Assembly: GCA_963930655.1 (NCBI GenBank) | Contig: OZ005619.1 | Coordinates: forward strand, 5,624,501 to 5,688,500 | Direction of reading: 5' to 3' | Source: Myrica gale | Lineage: Eukaryota; Streptophyta; Magnoliopsida; Fagales; Myricaceae | Length of the DNA stretch: 64,000 nt | In this document: piece after piece, positions 48,401 to 60,007 of the stretch | How positions within the stretch are numbered: the first letter of the stretch is position 1 | Layout of the letters: every line of letters starts with the position of its first letter | Notes under the pieces: generated by a model | Told to the model about the DNA's origin: nothing | Seen by the model: only the letters and a program-made list of their open reading frames with translations | Databases searched by the model: none | Translations under genes and position numbers: made by a program

Positions 48401-51400
48401 CAAAGCAGGACTTGCATGGTTTAGGTTTTGATCCTTATAAGCATGCTCCCGAGTTTAGGGGTATGTATTTTACGGTGGATAAGGTTACTGTTCATTCTTT
48501 TCGAAGCTGCAATGCAACTGTATCTAAACTACCCTTTTTCTTTGGTTTTTTTTGTATTAAATTTTTATGATACATTCAGAAAAGAAAAGATCACGCATGT
48601 CTGGGAAAAAGGAGCTTGGAAATAGAAAAGCATACTCATTGCAGGATAATCTTTTTGGTTTGAAGAGTAAGACTATTATCTGATCAGTTGGTTTAACATG
48701 CACTAGTTGGCTAGATTACTGTCAGTTGCATCTGTCTCTGATTCTTGTTTTGTTTTGCTTTCACGGATTCTTCTATTCAGGTTGATTTGACTTGTTGGCT
48801 TGAATGTACCAGCAGGAAAAGTTGCTCCTGGTTTTGGAATTGGAGCACTTGAAGAACTTGATGATGAGGATGAGGATGTCTATGCCTCTGGTCAGTATTT
48901 CAAATCACATATAAAAGAAAAAAGTATTTCAAATCAGTATTAATGATACTAGTGAGTATGTCTTACAGAGTTTATGCAATGTTTATGTACCCAGGGCCTT
49001 ACTGGCAGGCCCAACTTGTCAAACTGTCAATCGGTCCTAGGTTGGGTCAGGTTGACTACTAAACAAGCAATCTCTGGTACTACTGAAGTTTTTTTTTTGA
49101 CCTAGATGATTTAGATATTAATGTTGAACTCTCATATTGGGTGGTTTGGAGATCTGCAAATGATTACTGTCATATTTCAAGGTCCCAGCAACTGGCCACT
49201 TTTATTGCCAAGCTCTTTTTAAATAATTCACATCGAAACTATAACAAGATGGTAAACATATATATGAAAGAATATGGGATCGTAATAACCAATTAGAAGG
49301 ATTTATATGATTTCATGAGTACTGGCATCATGGTCTGACTGCAGTGAGACCTTTGACTGCCAACCTTTTCCTTTTTACAGATTGATGAACAGCCCTCCTT
49401 TTAAAACATTGAAGGTTTCTTTTTTTATTAACAACTTTGAAACCTGTGCTTCTTCCCTGAGATGTTTTGGGGGAGAAAATGCTCTGACATTATTAACAAT
49501 CGAGATCATCCTGAGAATAATGAGAGAGTCAATAAGTGCCTGAGTTTCTCTTAATTTAAAGCTAACCTGCTGCAATACATAACTTACTGTTGACATCTCT
49601 GCTTTTGACGTTCACCCTCATACTATAGGAATTTGTCTCTTGATTGAAAGCTGTTTAAATATATCTTATTATCTTTTATAAGAAAATATTTGATTGAGCC
49701 CCTTTCATTGAGTTTCCGTAAGTTATTCTCATCTGTAACAGGTGAATGGGTTCTGTTTACCATATGTACCATCATCCTTCTGTATTTTCACCTTTAGTTA
49801 TACTAATGCAAACGATTGAGTTTTCTAACTAAGGTAGCAGTTCAGGTTTGGACTTTGTGGATACTTATGTTCAAGAAGTTGAAGAGCCATCAAGATTGAT
49901 GACAGATTCTAAACAAAAGTTGGTTGCAAAGGAACAGGGTGTTCTACCTGGCTTTAGAGTTGCATCAAGTTCTGACTATCAATTGCAGCGGTATTTTGTT
50001 CGTATCGTTGTTATCGTCATTGTTATTAGTAGTTTCCAAATGGTAGAACCCCTGCCCCATAAAATGTACACTTGAAAAAATAGGTTGATCCTTGACCTCC
50101 ACAAGGCTATGGAGATACTCCATTGGTAATGGAAAGTTTTATACTTATAAAAAAAAAATGGAAAGTTTGGGTTTTACGAATGTGAGACCCCGAACTAGCT
50201 ACTAGCTATTTTTTTTTTCAATTACGTTATTATGGGAATTCATGTTAAATTTCTTTGCTTTATTTTAAGTACTTTTATGTTGAATTTTGTACATTGGAAT
50301 TTATATTTAGGATGATACATGATTTTATTAAAATTTATGTGCAGGGTTAATCTCACCTCTATTTTTATTTTTCAGTTCATTAATATCCATGTGCAATTAT
50401 AAATTTATGTTGGGTGATTTTTTTTTTTTGTAATTTCCAGAAATGAAAAAATGGCAGTTTTGTAATTACTAGAAAGTGCAGTGGGATTTTTGTAGTTTAA
50501 TGAAAAAAGGAAAAACTAAAAAAAGAGAATCTTTGGCAGGTTCCCTCACCCAGAGTTTAACACCTGTGTGAGGTGGCTTTGTTTATTTTAAAAAAATTAA
50601 ATAAAATAGCTTGTAGCTAGTTCGGGGGCTCACAAGTTTTTTTTTTTGATAAGTAGTTCGGGGTGTCACAAGTTATCTCTTGTAAGAAAGCATTGTTTTT
50701 ATTTGTACTAAGCATTCAAACTGTTATTGTTTATCTTGATTAGTTATTGAGTCGAATTGTTGTGTTGTTGCATACATGTAGTAACGGAGTGAAAATTAAA
50801 ACATGGTTTCTCTTTTAAGAACAAAAAATATGATGTTATTTCCACTTGCTTCTCTCTCCTTTCTAGGTTTATAAGTCAGCTCTCATTTTGGAAATTGTTC
50901 TTCAGGTTTGATGCTCCTGTAATTCCAAAAGATTTTGTACCCCACCACAAGTTTCTGGGTCCTCTTGATACAACCTACAAGGTTGCTGATCTTCCTCCAC
51001 CAGAGGTCCCTCCTCCAGAGGATAATAATCTGAAACTCTTAATTGAAGGGGTTGCGAATTTGGTAGCTCGATGTGGTAAATTATTTGAGGATCTCTCCAG
51101 AGAGAAGAATCAGTCAAATCCATTATTTAGTTTTCTTACTGGAGGAAATGGCCATGATTATTATACAAGGAAGCTATGGGAAGAGCAACAGAAGCGTACC
51201 AGTCAACAAAAGCAGCAAGTGGATGGAAAGTTCTCGTCACGTATGGAGAGGATGACATCAGAGAGCCGTGGAAGAATCTTAGGGGAAAGGCCTTTGGATA
51301 GAAGCACTAAAGACTCAAGTTCATCTGGTGCTTCAGCAGAAGTCATTCATCTCCAAATCAATCTTTCAGATACATTTACAAAATCTGCATCATTTGTGAG

Positions 51401-54400
51401 TGGTGTACATTTTTTTCTTCCTTTTTAATTTGTTTATGCTGTTATTAATTTTGTTGTCAATACAGATTGGATTTTTATTTTTTGACTATCATCTCCTTAG
51501 ATCACTGCTTTGTAATGGTTAGCTGGGTTGCTTTTAGTAAGTATTTTTTCTTTCCCCTTTTTTAACAATTGGCAGAAGAGTGGATTGCCTGAAGTTGTGA
51601 AGCCTTTCCAAGATGATCCTGCAAAGCAAGAAAGATTTGAGCAATTTCTCAAGGAAAAATACAGAGGAGGGCTTCGCTCCACAGATTCTAGTGGATCTAG
51701 TAATATGTCTGAAGCAGCACGTGCTCGCGAGAGATTAGACTTTGAGGCTGCGGCTGAAGCAATAGAGAAAGGAAAGCAGGGTAAGGACCTCTCTGTGCAG
51801 CAGTTTATGGACTTTTCGGCAACTGGGGGGATGAGGTTCACTTCTGGTGGAGTAGAGGTATATTTCAGTTTTTTTTTTGGATAATTAGTAGAGGTATATT
51901 TCAGTAGGTGGACTGTTTTAGATTTTTGAATTTCTAGCTTCTGATTCAGTTTTCTAAAATGATTGAAAGCAGCAAGTTAAAGATACTGAAGCTGAAGATC
52001 TTCTAACAAAGACAATGTTCCCAAAACGTGAGGAATACCAATGGCGTCCTTCACCTGTCCTATGCAAGCGCTTTGATCTCATTGATCCTTATATGGGAAA
52101 GGTAGTATTTTGTGTTTTTCCCCTGACAGGAAAAGAACTGTTTCTTTTCTAGTTCACATGGCTATGACCAGTTTTTTTTTTTCCTTTTTTGGAGAAATCA
52201 ATGGTGCAATGTTGTTATAGCAGTGGGGGGAAGCTATGTATTTTGGTTTATTTAGATTTCTTGGTCAATTATAGTGGGGCATCATTTATGGTGTTAGTAA
52301 TATTGGATCTTTTCAATGATAAGGCAGTAGAAATTGACTAGCCCACTGAGTAATTTGGGTTTCTTCTTCTTTCCAACCCTCCTTTTTTTCCTTCTACTTT
52401 TATCCTGCTATTCTAGTTTTCCTCTTGTTTGTAAATATACTAAATATTGTAGTTTTCCTCCTTTATGATTCAATCTTGTTTCACCTTTTCAATGTATTTT
52501 CCATAAAAGATTATGCACTACATTTCCTCATCTCTGATTAGATGCATTATTAGAGCTGTCCCATAAATTTTACTTCTTTAGATGTATGTTTACTCAGCAT
52601 AATTTTACACGTTGCAGCCTCCCCCAGCTCCACGGATGAGGAGCAAGATGGATACTCTTATATTTACTTCAGATTCTGTCAGAGCAACAAAAGTGGAAGA
52701 CCCTCTAACTGCAAATAGAGACTTGTTCGCCACGCCTCAGTCTGATGTTCAAGGAATAAGTCAAGACTTAACTAATAAAGAAACTGAAGTTGATGTAGAA
52801 GTTCAAAATGTTGAGAGGCCAGTTGACCTGTACAAGGTACAATTGTTCTGTAATATCCTCGTTGCTATTAATTTGCAAATAGTTTAGGCAACACATAAAA
52901 GAATATGGCCTTACCTGACAGTTCTAGAATTTTAGTTTGAATATCTCCCCAACTAAATCTACCTTTTGTTAAGGTGGTGACTATTAGAAATTAACAGACT
53001 TGTTTAAAAGCTGTTCAAAACCCATCACTAAAAGGTACAAAGGAATAATAGATAGTAACTACAACTTTTGGAAGACCTTGATTTGGTGCTTAATGTTGTG
53101 ACTTCAGTTGGGATCTAATGTGGATGGTTTTAGTTCTATGAATCGAGCTTCAAGCTTAATTTTCAATGGACATTCCCAGTCTTATTATTTGTATTTTTCT
53201 TTCTTTTGCATGGTTCATAGATACGCCTTTTCTTTGTCAACTTACTAAACCTCTGTATTCAAATTGATATACTTTGGTATGCACCTGATGGTTTTATTAT
53301 GTATGAAGTTGGTTTATGATGTTCATCTCTAGGATTTTGTATACTGAGACTGCTCAGACCAATCCAATAGTTCCTCACCTATTTTCTTTGACGCCACTCT
53401 TCACCAAGTACAAAACAAGAAATTGCTATTGATGTCATATTGTCATACTTTAATTTACTTTAAATCCCTTTTCTATTAGCCCAACAGTTTGGAGTGAGCT
53501 TCCTTTTCCATCTCTGTATGTTTGTTTGTGAATAGTTGAACTCTGCTCCTGTTACTGTCATGATCTCCTTCTAGTTTCGTTGGTATATGTTGATCAAATA
53601 ACGCTAAAAAAGCATGACTTCCATGGTGGAAAGACGGCATCTTTAAGTAAGACAATTTTATTAAAGAAAAGAAAGATGACAGTACAAGTGACTATACTGA
53701 CAACTACTAAAGCATACAAGCTAAAAAACTGAGAAAATCCGGAAAATCCACAAAAGGACTGCCTAAACCCGAATTATCCCAAAGAAACAGAGAATGCAAC
53801 AAAAAACCCCCAAACTAGCCAAAGACACTGCCCTGTCTTCAAAACATCTCTCATTTATTTCCTTCCACAAACTCCACCAGATGCAAGCTGAAATCATCTT
53901 CCAAATGGCCGACGCAATTGGATCCTCAAACTTCCTCTTCCAACAACGCAAAACATCCATCACCTTCCTCGGCATAACACAATCATAGTTAAGAATACTC
54001 AGCACATGCCCCACATTCCTCTTGCCACCGGGCAGTGAAGAAGGATATGATCAACAGGGCCTTCAGTTAAGACGGCATTGTTTTTGGAAAAGAGTTGCCT
54101 TCAGTTCTCGATAATGAACATATTTTCTGGAGTAGCTATTGTTTTACCCATGACTAGCTTGGATTCTATGTTCCGAGGTTCCTGATATTACGTTCCATAC
54201 TCTTCGTACTGATCACGTTAACCAGCTTGATGCTAAAGCTTGTATACGAAGTAAATTTGCAAATGTAAAATGAGGATTCATTTCTTGTCGCAAATTGTCA
54301 CTTGTAGCATACCCAATTCAACATATGTCCCAACAACTTGCAGCTTGAGATAGTAGATGTTCCGCTGTTGTTCGTTCTCTTGAATTTGAGTGTGTAGCTC

Positions 54401-55302
54401 TATTGTTATTGTCTCAATTCATGAAATGACATCTAAGCCTTATTCGTTATTTTATTAGGACTTAAATGAGTAATATAATTTATTTATAGCAAAAGTAACC
54501 ATCTTCATCGGTGCAGGCTATTTTCTCTGATGATTCAGATGATGAAGGGGAAACCACCAGTTTGAATAAAGTTGAAGATCCAGAAAAGAAGACTGAAGCA
54601 TCTACAACAACATTAAGCCGTTTAATTGCGGGTGACTTCTTGGAATCCTTGGGTAAAGAACTTGGCCTAGAGGTTCCACCTGATCTTCCCTACTCAACAA
54701 ACAAGGCCCAGACCCCTGCTTCCCGAAAAGAAAGTGCTAATACGAATGCAGGAGATGCCAATATCCTTCCTGTGAAAAATAAGCCGTCTTCCGCTGTTGT
54801 TAGGACTCCTGTAAATCAGGAGGTACATTGCGATCAGGAGATTGCTCTAGATGGCAGGTCTGAGAAGAATGAACTCAGTCACGGTAACTCAGACAGAAGA
54901 GGTAGAGTGCATATGGAGACTGGTTCATCTGGGAAGAAATTTGATGAAGTTGATCCAGAAAAGATGGCCCCTGAGGATAAGAGAACTAAGGCACCCTCTA
55001 GGGATCACAGAAATTTGAACAGCTGTTCTTCGTCAGAAGATGGAAGGACTAGGACGTCGTCTAGGCGACATCGGCATAGAAGCAGTGATTCAAATTCTGA
55101 TTCATCCAGTGATCATCGAGATCGATATCGTTCTAGGTCAAAAGGGAGAAAGAAGGAATCCTCTCGAGGGAAAGACAGTAGCAGCAGAAAACATTCCAAG
55201 CATCATAAGAGGAGAAGCAGGGACTCTCTGGCCAGATCTCAGCATGAGAGTGACCGAGATCACAGAGAAGCCAAGAGAGGGAAACGGAAAAACCAGGATT
55301 GA
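40359..55302 (+). CDS. TGH: TOUGH homologue: G-patch and SURP/SWAP RNA-processing protein
   Basis: Sixteen exons give 1001 residues: 40359-40493, 40582-40672, 40761-40855, 43094-43197, 45850-45911, 46006-46080, 47744-47895, 48385-48460, 48580-48666, 48813-48890, 49846-49990, 50906-51395, 51576-51857, 51973-52101, 52618-52836 and 54517-55302. All are GT-AG and the phases join. The start [18 protein letters not shown] aligns with plant TGH. Domains: conserved N-terminus with [19 protein letters not shown] (about 50-75), a G-patch-type segment (about 160-180, [16 protein letters not shown]), a SURP module (about 408-465) and a 262-codon last exon ending in an RS/RD/KR-rich tail. Arabidopsis TGH binds primary miRNAs and assists the DCL1-HYL1-SE complex in the nucleus. 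Arabidopsis TGH is about 930 residues. Introns 3, 4, 6, 11 and 15 are enlarged by transposons. DR1 is the divergent neighbour. Confidence 0.95.
41690..42057 (+). mobile_element. 5'-truncated L1 LINE tail in TGH intron 3
   Basis: The frame from 41702 reads [33 protein letters not shown] and runs to a stop at about 41987. This is the C-terminal zinc-binding reverse-transcriptase segment of plant L1 LINEs. A 3' UTR 'tcgtttcttcattaataaaggttaattta' and a poly-A run (42048-42057) follow. It is in the same orientation as TGH. The 5' boundary is approximate and no clear target duplication was found. Confidence 0.75.
42420..42448. repeat. (GA)n microsatellite in TGH intron 3
   Basis: About 14 uninterrupted GA units. 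Confidence 0.85.
43333..43559 (-). mobile_element. 5'-truncated L1 LINE tail with target duplication, TGH intron 4
   Basis: The insert starts with a T-run (poly-A on the minus strand), then 'ataagaaaagctttattgaaataaa'. Next come phrases shared with the LINE tails at 41690 and 53641 (a 'gacagtacaag' / 'tgctagaaaactga' 3' UTR, 'agctct.gggacaactccgaatcttcgaagcatctgcc'). It is bounded by 20-bp direct repeats ATGTATGAGTTAAGCATGTT at 43313-43332 and 43560-43579, a perfect L1-type target site duplication. Confidence 0.85.
44905..44930. repeat. (CTGT)n microsatellite in TGH intron 4
   Basis: Six tandem CTGT units; a short (GA)n lies nearby at about 44781-44800. Confidence 0.85.
46148..46825. mobile_element. 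MULE-like TIR element in TGH intron 6, hosting a nested MITE
   Basis: The left end GGGTAAAATCATTTAGTCC and the right end, in reverse complement GGGTAAAATCATTTTTGGTCC, open long inverted repeats: 'gagttttttcccc', 'aaaatagatcattgggtttcaaaactct' and the inverted 'tgtcaacgg...ccgttaacggccaaaccgcc'. The flanks TATTTTTAA and TTTCTTTTA agree at 6 of 9 positions, compatible with an eroded 9-bp duplication. The right arm is interrupted at 46537-46747 by a PIF-like MITE. Confidence 0.7.
46537..46747. mobile_element. PIF/Harbinger-like MITE nested in the MULE-like element
   Basis: A 211-bp element with near-perfect inverted termini GGTGGTGTTTGAGTGCC / GGCACTCAACACCACC, flanked by TAA (46534-46536 and 46748-46750). 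Removing it together with one TAA restores the outer element's right arm, which then pairs with the left arm across the junction ('ggactaaaagttaagag' against 'ctctaaacttttagtca'). Insertion point and duplication length are therefore fixed exactly. Confidence 0.88.
47355..47690. mobile_element. MITE-like insertion in TGH intron 6
   Basis: Repeat-like sequence with 'gttcggctgcaaaagatcctcaaaattt' at the left and 'gagattttggatgttcaattgtgaattc' at the right. The interior 'tggtgaaaaagtatagagagagaagatttgatgg' is typical of the MITE families here. Ends approximate. Confidence 0.45.
50180..50675. mobile_element. TIR element in TGH intron 11
   Basis: The left end TGTGAGACCCCGAACTAGCTAC and the right-arm reverse complement TGTGAGCCCCCGAACTAGCTAC give inverted repeats of about 30 bp (right arm about 50603-50634). 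A second copy of the right terminus (AGTTCGGGGTGTCACA) lies 25 bp further at about 50659-50674. The interior is T-rich and non-coding. Superfamily not assigned. Confidence 0.6.
53641..54068 (-). mobile_element. 5'-truncated L1 LINE tail with target duplication, TGH intron 15
   Basis: On the minus strand the frame reads [18 protein letters not shown], then [40 protein letters not shown], the zinc-binding C-terminal domain of plant L1 polyproteins. It then enters a 3' UTR ending 'ctttaataaaattgtctta'. It is flanked by AAGACGGCAT at 53631-53640 and 54069-54078. One frame break separates the first motif from the second. It is antisense to TGH. Confidence 0.85.
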
Positions 55303-56391
55303 GCTTGAAGGTTCTGTTCCCTTGCATTTCCAAAATTACTAACTTCTAGAGATACGGTCTGCCAGTAATTGAACTTTACTGGCACCTTGAGGAAGAAAAG
55401 GAAGATGTTTGTGGAACACCCTTGAATAATTTAGTTGGCAATAGATTTACTTCCTTACAGACATCGATATCAGTACCTCCTGATGCATTAATGTTATACA
55501 AAATTGTTGATGTATTGTAGTGATGGAATATGACCAATCTGTTTATAACCATTTTACTCTCTCTTGCTATGAGCCAGTGCCAATGTTCCTGTACCCCTAG
55601 ATAAGGTCAAAGAGTCCCAGGGGTACCCAGTTAGGAGGATGGAGAGATTCCCCAACAGTTTGGTGTAACCGGACTGGGAACCTGCCATTCCTGATATTGT
55701 ACGTTTGAAAGTGCCCACAACTACCACAGCCGAAATCTACACCAAAATTTATGTGAAGGTGGGTATGGAAGTTGATTAAAAAGAATTGCAGAACCTTAAA
55801 TGTATCAAAAGCTGTTCATGTTCTGCGGTACAAAAACCTTACACAGGAGTAGATATCCTGATTTTGATTTCCCCCTCTTGGGGAGGAGAATTGCGGTGTT
55901 TTTTTTTTTGGGATAAGAAGGAGAAATCTAACACTGGGAGTGGACTCATTTAAATTTCAAGCCAGTGTAATCCGTAAGCCTCACAAGTCAAAAAGGAGGT
56001 GTAATTAAGGAATTGTTTGCACTTGGGTGTTAGTTGACTCCTGAATGTTTTCTTTTTTTCTCTTTAGCTAATACTGATTTTCTCATATCTGGCTGCACTT
56101 CCCCAGTTGCCCTCAGTGGATAACACGAAGCTGGTTGTATAATCCTACCTAGACGACAGGGAACGTGGAAATAGATATTCCAACTGCTTACGTTCTTGGC
56201 AGCTCTCGTTTCATTGGCCATATTGAACTTCTTGTCCAAGTATTGATAAGATTTTCAGGATCTCCAGGGAGAGTAGCCAATGGAGCCATAGAGAAAAGAA
56301 AAAAAAAAAGGACACGGCCGCCTCATAATATATCTGGATTTCCCCTACGAGTCTAAGACAGTAGTGGAGGAGCTACAGAAAACCCTATCTA

Positions 56392-56588
56392 GGGCATGTT
56401 TGAGCCTCAATTAGTTGGGCTCAAAATTTTAGGTTTACTAATAAAAAATTCACCACATAATTTTTTACTATTATAATATTTATTAAAAATCTTCTCTCTT
56501 CACTTTTTTACCAACTCCAATAACATATCTTTACTTTATAATATTTCTCAAACTTCAATACCCAAAATTTTCACCCTCAAACGTACCC
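56392..56588. mobile_element. PIF-like MITE
   Basis: Inverted ends GGGCATGTTTGAG and GGGTACGTTTGAG. The flanks are CTA on the left and TAA on the right, so the duplication is not exact. The interior 'cttctctcttcacttttttaccaactccaataaca' matches the family. Confidence 0.6.
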
Positions 56589-58510
56589 TAATGTTAAAAA
56601 AGTTGGTGCCCAAAATATCATTTTCTTGGTCTTCAAGCACGCATGGAGATTAGATTATTTATTTGTCATCTGTCGTCAGTGCTTATGCAATCTTTTTCAA
56701 ACCGTCGAAATGTTGGGAACATAAACATCAAAAGCCCCAAACGTGTCTGTCGAACTCTGATTAACATATTTTTTCAATCACTTGCTCTTGTCTTTACTTG
56801 CGCATCAACTTCATTAAATTAAATAAAAATGATTAAATACTTGGAGGCTTCCTCCCTATGTGATTCCACAGCAGCTTGCATCAACATCCTTCCCCTTAAT
56901 TCAATAGAAGCTGTTTGAATGAACGTTATCAAGTGTTGGATGCAACCAACCAGAGCTTAATAAAAGTCTAATGTACCAGCAATCAAAGCAACAGCAGACC
57001 ACCACCATTCTACCATGCCTGCCAGGAATCTTGTGATTTTGTTGTTTGTCTGTGTATTGTCGCCACTACCACTATGAAAAAGGATCATTAGCCAACCCTG
57101 AAAGTTACACAAGTTTGCAGTATACCCAGATATTTATGCAAAAATTCCATTGAATTTCCTCAAGAAAATTTGTATTTAGGATTTTTTAATGCCATAAATT
57201 TAAAATAGAAATAAAAAACATCATTAAATTTTGTCTATGAATCCACTGCTTTTTTTTCTTTAAGAAATAGTATTTCACTTTTTCCATTATATGTTTATAT
57301 ATATATATGAGCCTATAACACATACATGAACTAATTATATAGAATTCAACATCGAATAATGTGTCAAAGATGGAGTATTTTTTTAGGTAATGAAGATAAA
57401 TCATGTGAGACAGATTAGCAAAGTGAGTTCACTTAAAGTACAGTCCGAAAAGTTAACGCTGATCTATCCACACTACTACTGTGAATTCTACTTAGGCTGG
57501 TTAGAATATTCACCAAGTGGAATAGTGTTTTACAAAGCATCCTTTGTTTCTAGCACGCCAACAAACGTTGACAAAATCCCCTCTTTACAGCTTGTGGAAT
57601 GCAGAGAGAGAGAGTTATCTGTAATTAATGCGCCGAAGCTTTCAAGGTGGAGGCATCTGACCTCTTCCGCCTGAGTCGTTAGTAGGTGCTGAGAATTTGG
57701 GTAACGAGGGATCCTTTTGCCGTTTGGTACAAAGTTGATAAAAATTCACAACTTTTCCTGTAAAAATAGATTGAATTCTCTAATACTAGGGAAAACCAAA
57801 TTATATTTTCTGAGCCGTATTTTGTTGAATTTGACCAAAAGGGCCTGTGAGATTTGGGTTAAATTCCGACATATATTAATGGGGAAGCAACAGGAGCCAC
57901 CTCTTCTTTGGCTACCTTTTCCTTACTCTATAAGTTTCAGATTCTTCCACCGCAAAACCAGGGGGAAAATATAATACATTTTCTTTTCACTTCTAGATCA
58001 TTAAAATAAAATATATTTGTTAGAAAAAGTCTTAAAAGAATTTCCAAACAGGAATGATATGGAAAAAGCTTATTTTATATAGCTAGATCTGGCACCATGC
58101 ACATGCTTTACTACATATAGAGATTACAACAATTTTTATTTGGTTAGGAAATTCTGTACAAATTAATAAAATAAAAATTAGCTGAAGGGTTCAAGTATGA
58201 GATGAGGTATCCAACCCAGCCTACGCACAAAAGAAAAAAAAAACAAAAGAGAAAAGCTTTTCCCTATAAGATTATTATTCTCCCTAATATATTGTCTTAA
58301 TAAATTAAATAATCAAATATAAAAAAAGAGACAGATACAATATATAAATCTTATAAGGTTTAATATTATTAATATTAATTATCTAGTAATACCCTGTCTA
58401 TTACTCTTTCCGAATTCAACCATTAAATTCCGACAGCAAAATTGATAAGGAATCTGATTTTATTTTGAAGTGGGTTACATATTTTAGGTAAGGGATTGAC
58501 ATCAATGAGT

Positions 58511-58713
58511 GGTGTTTGTTTGTGAAAATATTGAGGTTTTGAAAATTTTGGGTATTGAAATTTGTGAAAAAGTATAATATTTTTATAGAAAAGTGAGGAA
58601 ATAGAAGATTTAATTGAATAATATAATATTATTTTATAATTTAATGAGGAGAAAAATTATTTTATAATTATTTAAAAAATTTGAAAGATAAAAATATTGA
58701 AAAACAAACGACC
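58511..58713. mobile_element. MITE, GGTGTTTG family
   Basis: Ends GGTGTTTGTTTGTGAAAATATTGA and, reversed, GGTCGTTTGTTTTTCAATATTTT. The interior is 'gtgaaaaagtataatatttt...taatgaggaga'. No clear target duplication. Confidence 0.5.
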
Positions 58714-58995
58714 GCAGACTCTCCCACATCATCCCCAATGTTTTTGTCTAGTTTGTATCTCTTTTTTATTTTTTTAAAATTTTGTAATTTATAATTTGTC
58801 CATTTATTTATTGTTCGAGCACTCTTCCCGCCTCCGTTTACTCTTCGCACACACGTGTGTGCATGTGCTGCGTCATTTAACGTCATATTAAATGGTAGTT
58901 TTGACTAGCTTATCATATAATTAAATTCTATAATTTTAATTTAACTCTTCATTAATTGGAGGACAAAAACTCTAATAGAAAATACCACCAAACTT

Positions 58996-59100
58996 ATATA
59001 TTTTCCCCAAAATCTAACCTACCCTTCTTGCTTTAATAGGCATGCGCGGTCAAAAAAAAAAAATATATTTTCCCCAAAATCTAACCTACCCTTCTTGCTT
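58996..59100. repeat. Short direct repeat, 67-bp offset
   Basis: The phrase ATATATTTTCCCCAAAATCTAACCTACCC... (about 42 bp) occurs at 58996 and 59063 with no visible mismatch, separated by 'aataggcatgcgcggtc' and an A-run. 'gctttaataggca' after the first copy recurs near 59134. A recent local duplication. Confidence 0.8.
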
Positions 59101-59382
59101 TTCCAACCCCACACGACTCTGCGCAGCCACATGTGCTTTAATAGGCAACGCGTTGGCCAAGCCGCCAAACCAAACCCAATTAGGACACTTCACCATGCAT
59201 CGTAGCATACCTTGTTTGACCGACGCAAAGGAAAATATTACTTCCAATTTGAATTTTGAATATCCCCTTTACCTATCTTTAGGCTTTCGGCTGAAAAGAT
59301 CAAATTTGTTTTCTTTATCCCACATTAAAACTTTCACCAAAAAATATATATATATAATATGGTATGCATGAAGGTCAGTTGG

Positions 59383-59562
59383 AGTTTGTTCGGCACAAAA
59401 AAATCCTCAAGATTTTTTTAAATACAAAATATTCACAACCAAAATCATTTTTAACCCTACATAAAAATAACTACAACACGCATACTAATAAAGTTAACAT
59501 CACATAAAAATTTTCAAAACACAAAAAAATCCTCAAAATACTATACAACCGAACAGTCCCTT
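59383..59562. mobile_element. MITE, TTGTTCGG family
   Basis: About 180 bp with ends TTTGTTCGG... and reversed ...CTGTTCGGTTG. The interior 'ataaaaataactacaacacgcatactaataaagttaac' is shared with the two copies in the 60-kb tandem duplication. Confidence 0.6.
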
Positions 59563-60007
59563 GGACATGGTGAGCACAAGATCGTTTTCCAATTCAATGT
59601 ACTTTTTGGGAAATAAAGAAGTAGAGTTTTGTTAGAGAAAACCACTTATTTTTCTTGGTATTTTTTTTAATAAAAATTTTAATGTTTAACTTATCTCCCT
59701 ATATGGTCGTACTCGGAAAAGAAATCCTTCATGCATGTGAGATCTCGTTGGATTGGATCGGCCCAATTAAATATGACTCTCCAAGTCGATTAGAGCAGTT
59801 TATGAATTTATTAACATTCTAATTATTATCTTCCAATTTTATTTGATGGGTTAAAAATAAATTCAAGATATTCAAAGGTATTACAATTGTATAATTAGAA
59901 AAGAGTTACGCAATGTAGGACCAATAATATTTAATGTTTTTAATAATATATGTCTCATTATCTTTAATATATTATTTACATATCAACAAATAATTCAATT
60001 TGTGTTT

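Noticed and set aside
57390-57674. A 94-codon ORF upstream of the P4-ATPase
   Set aside because: No recognised domain, no splice context and no sign of conservation.
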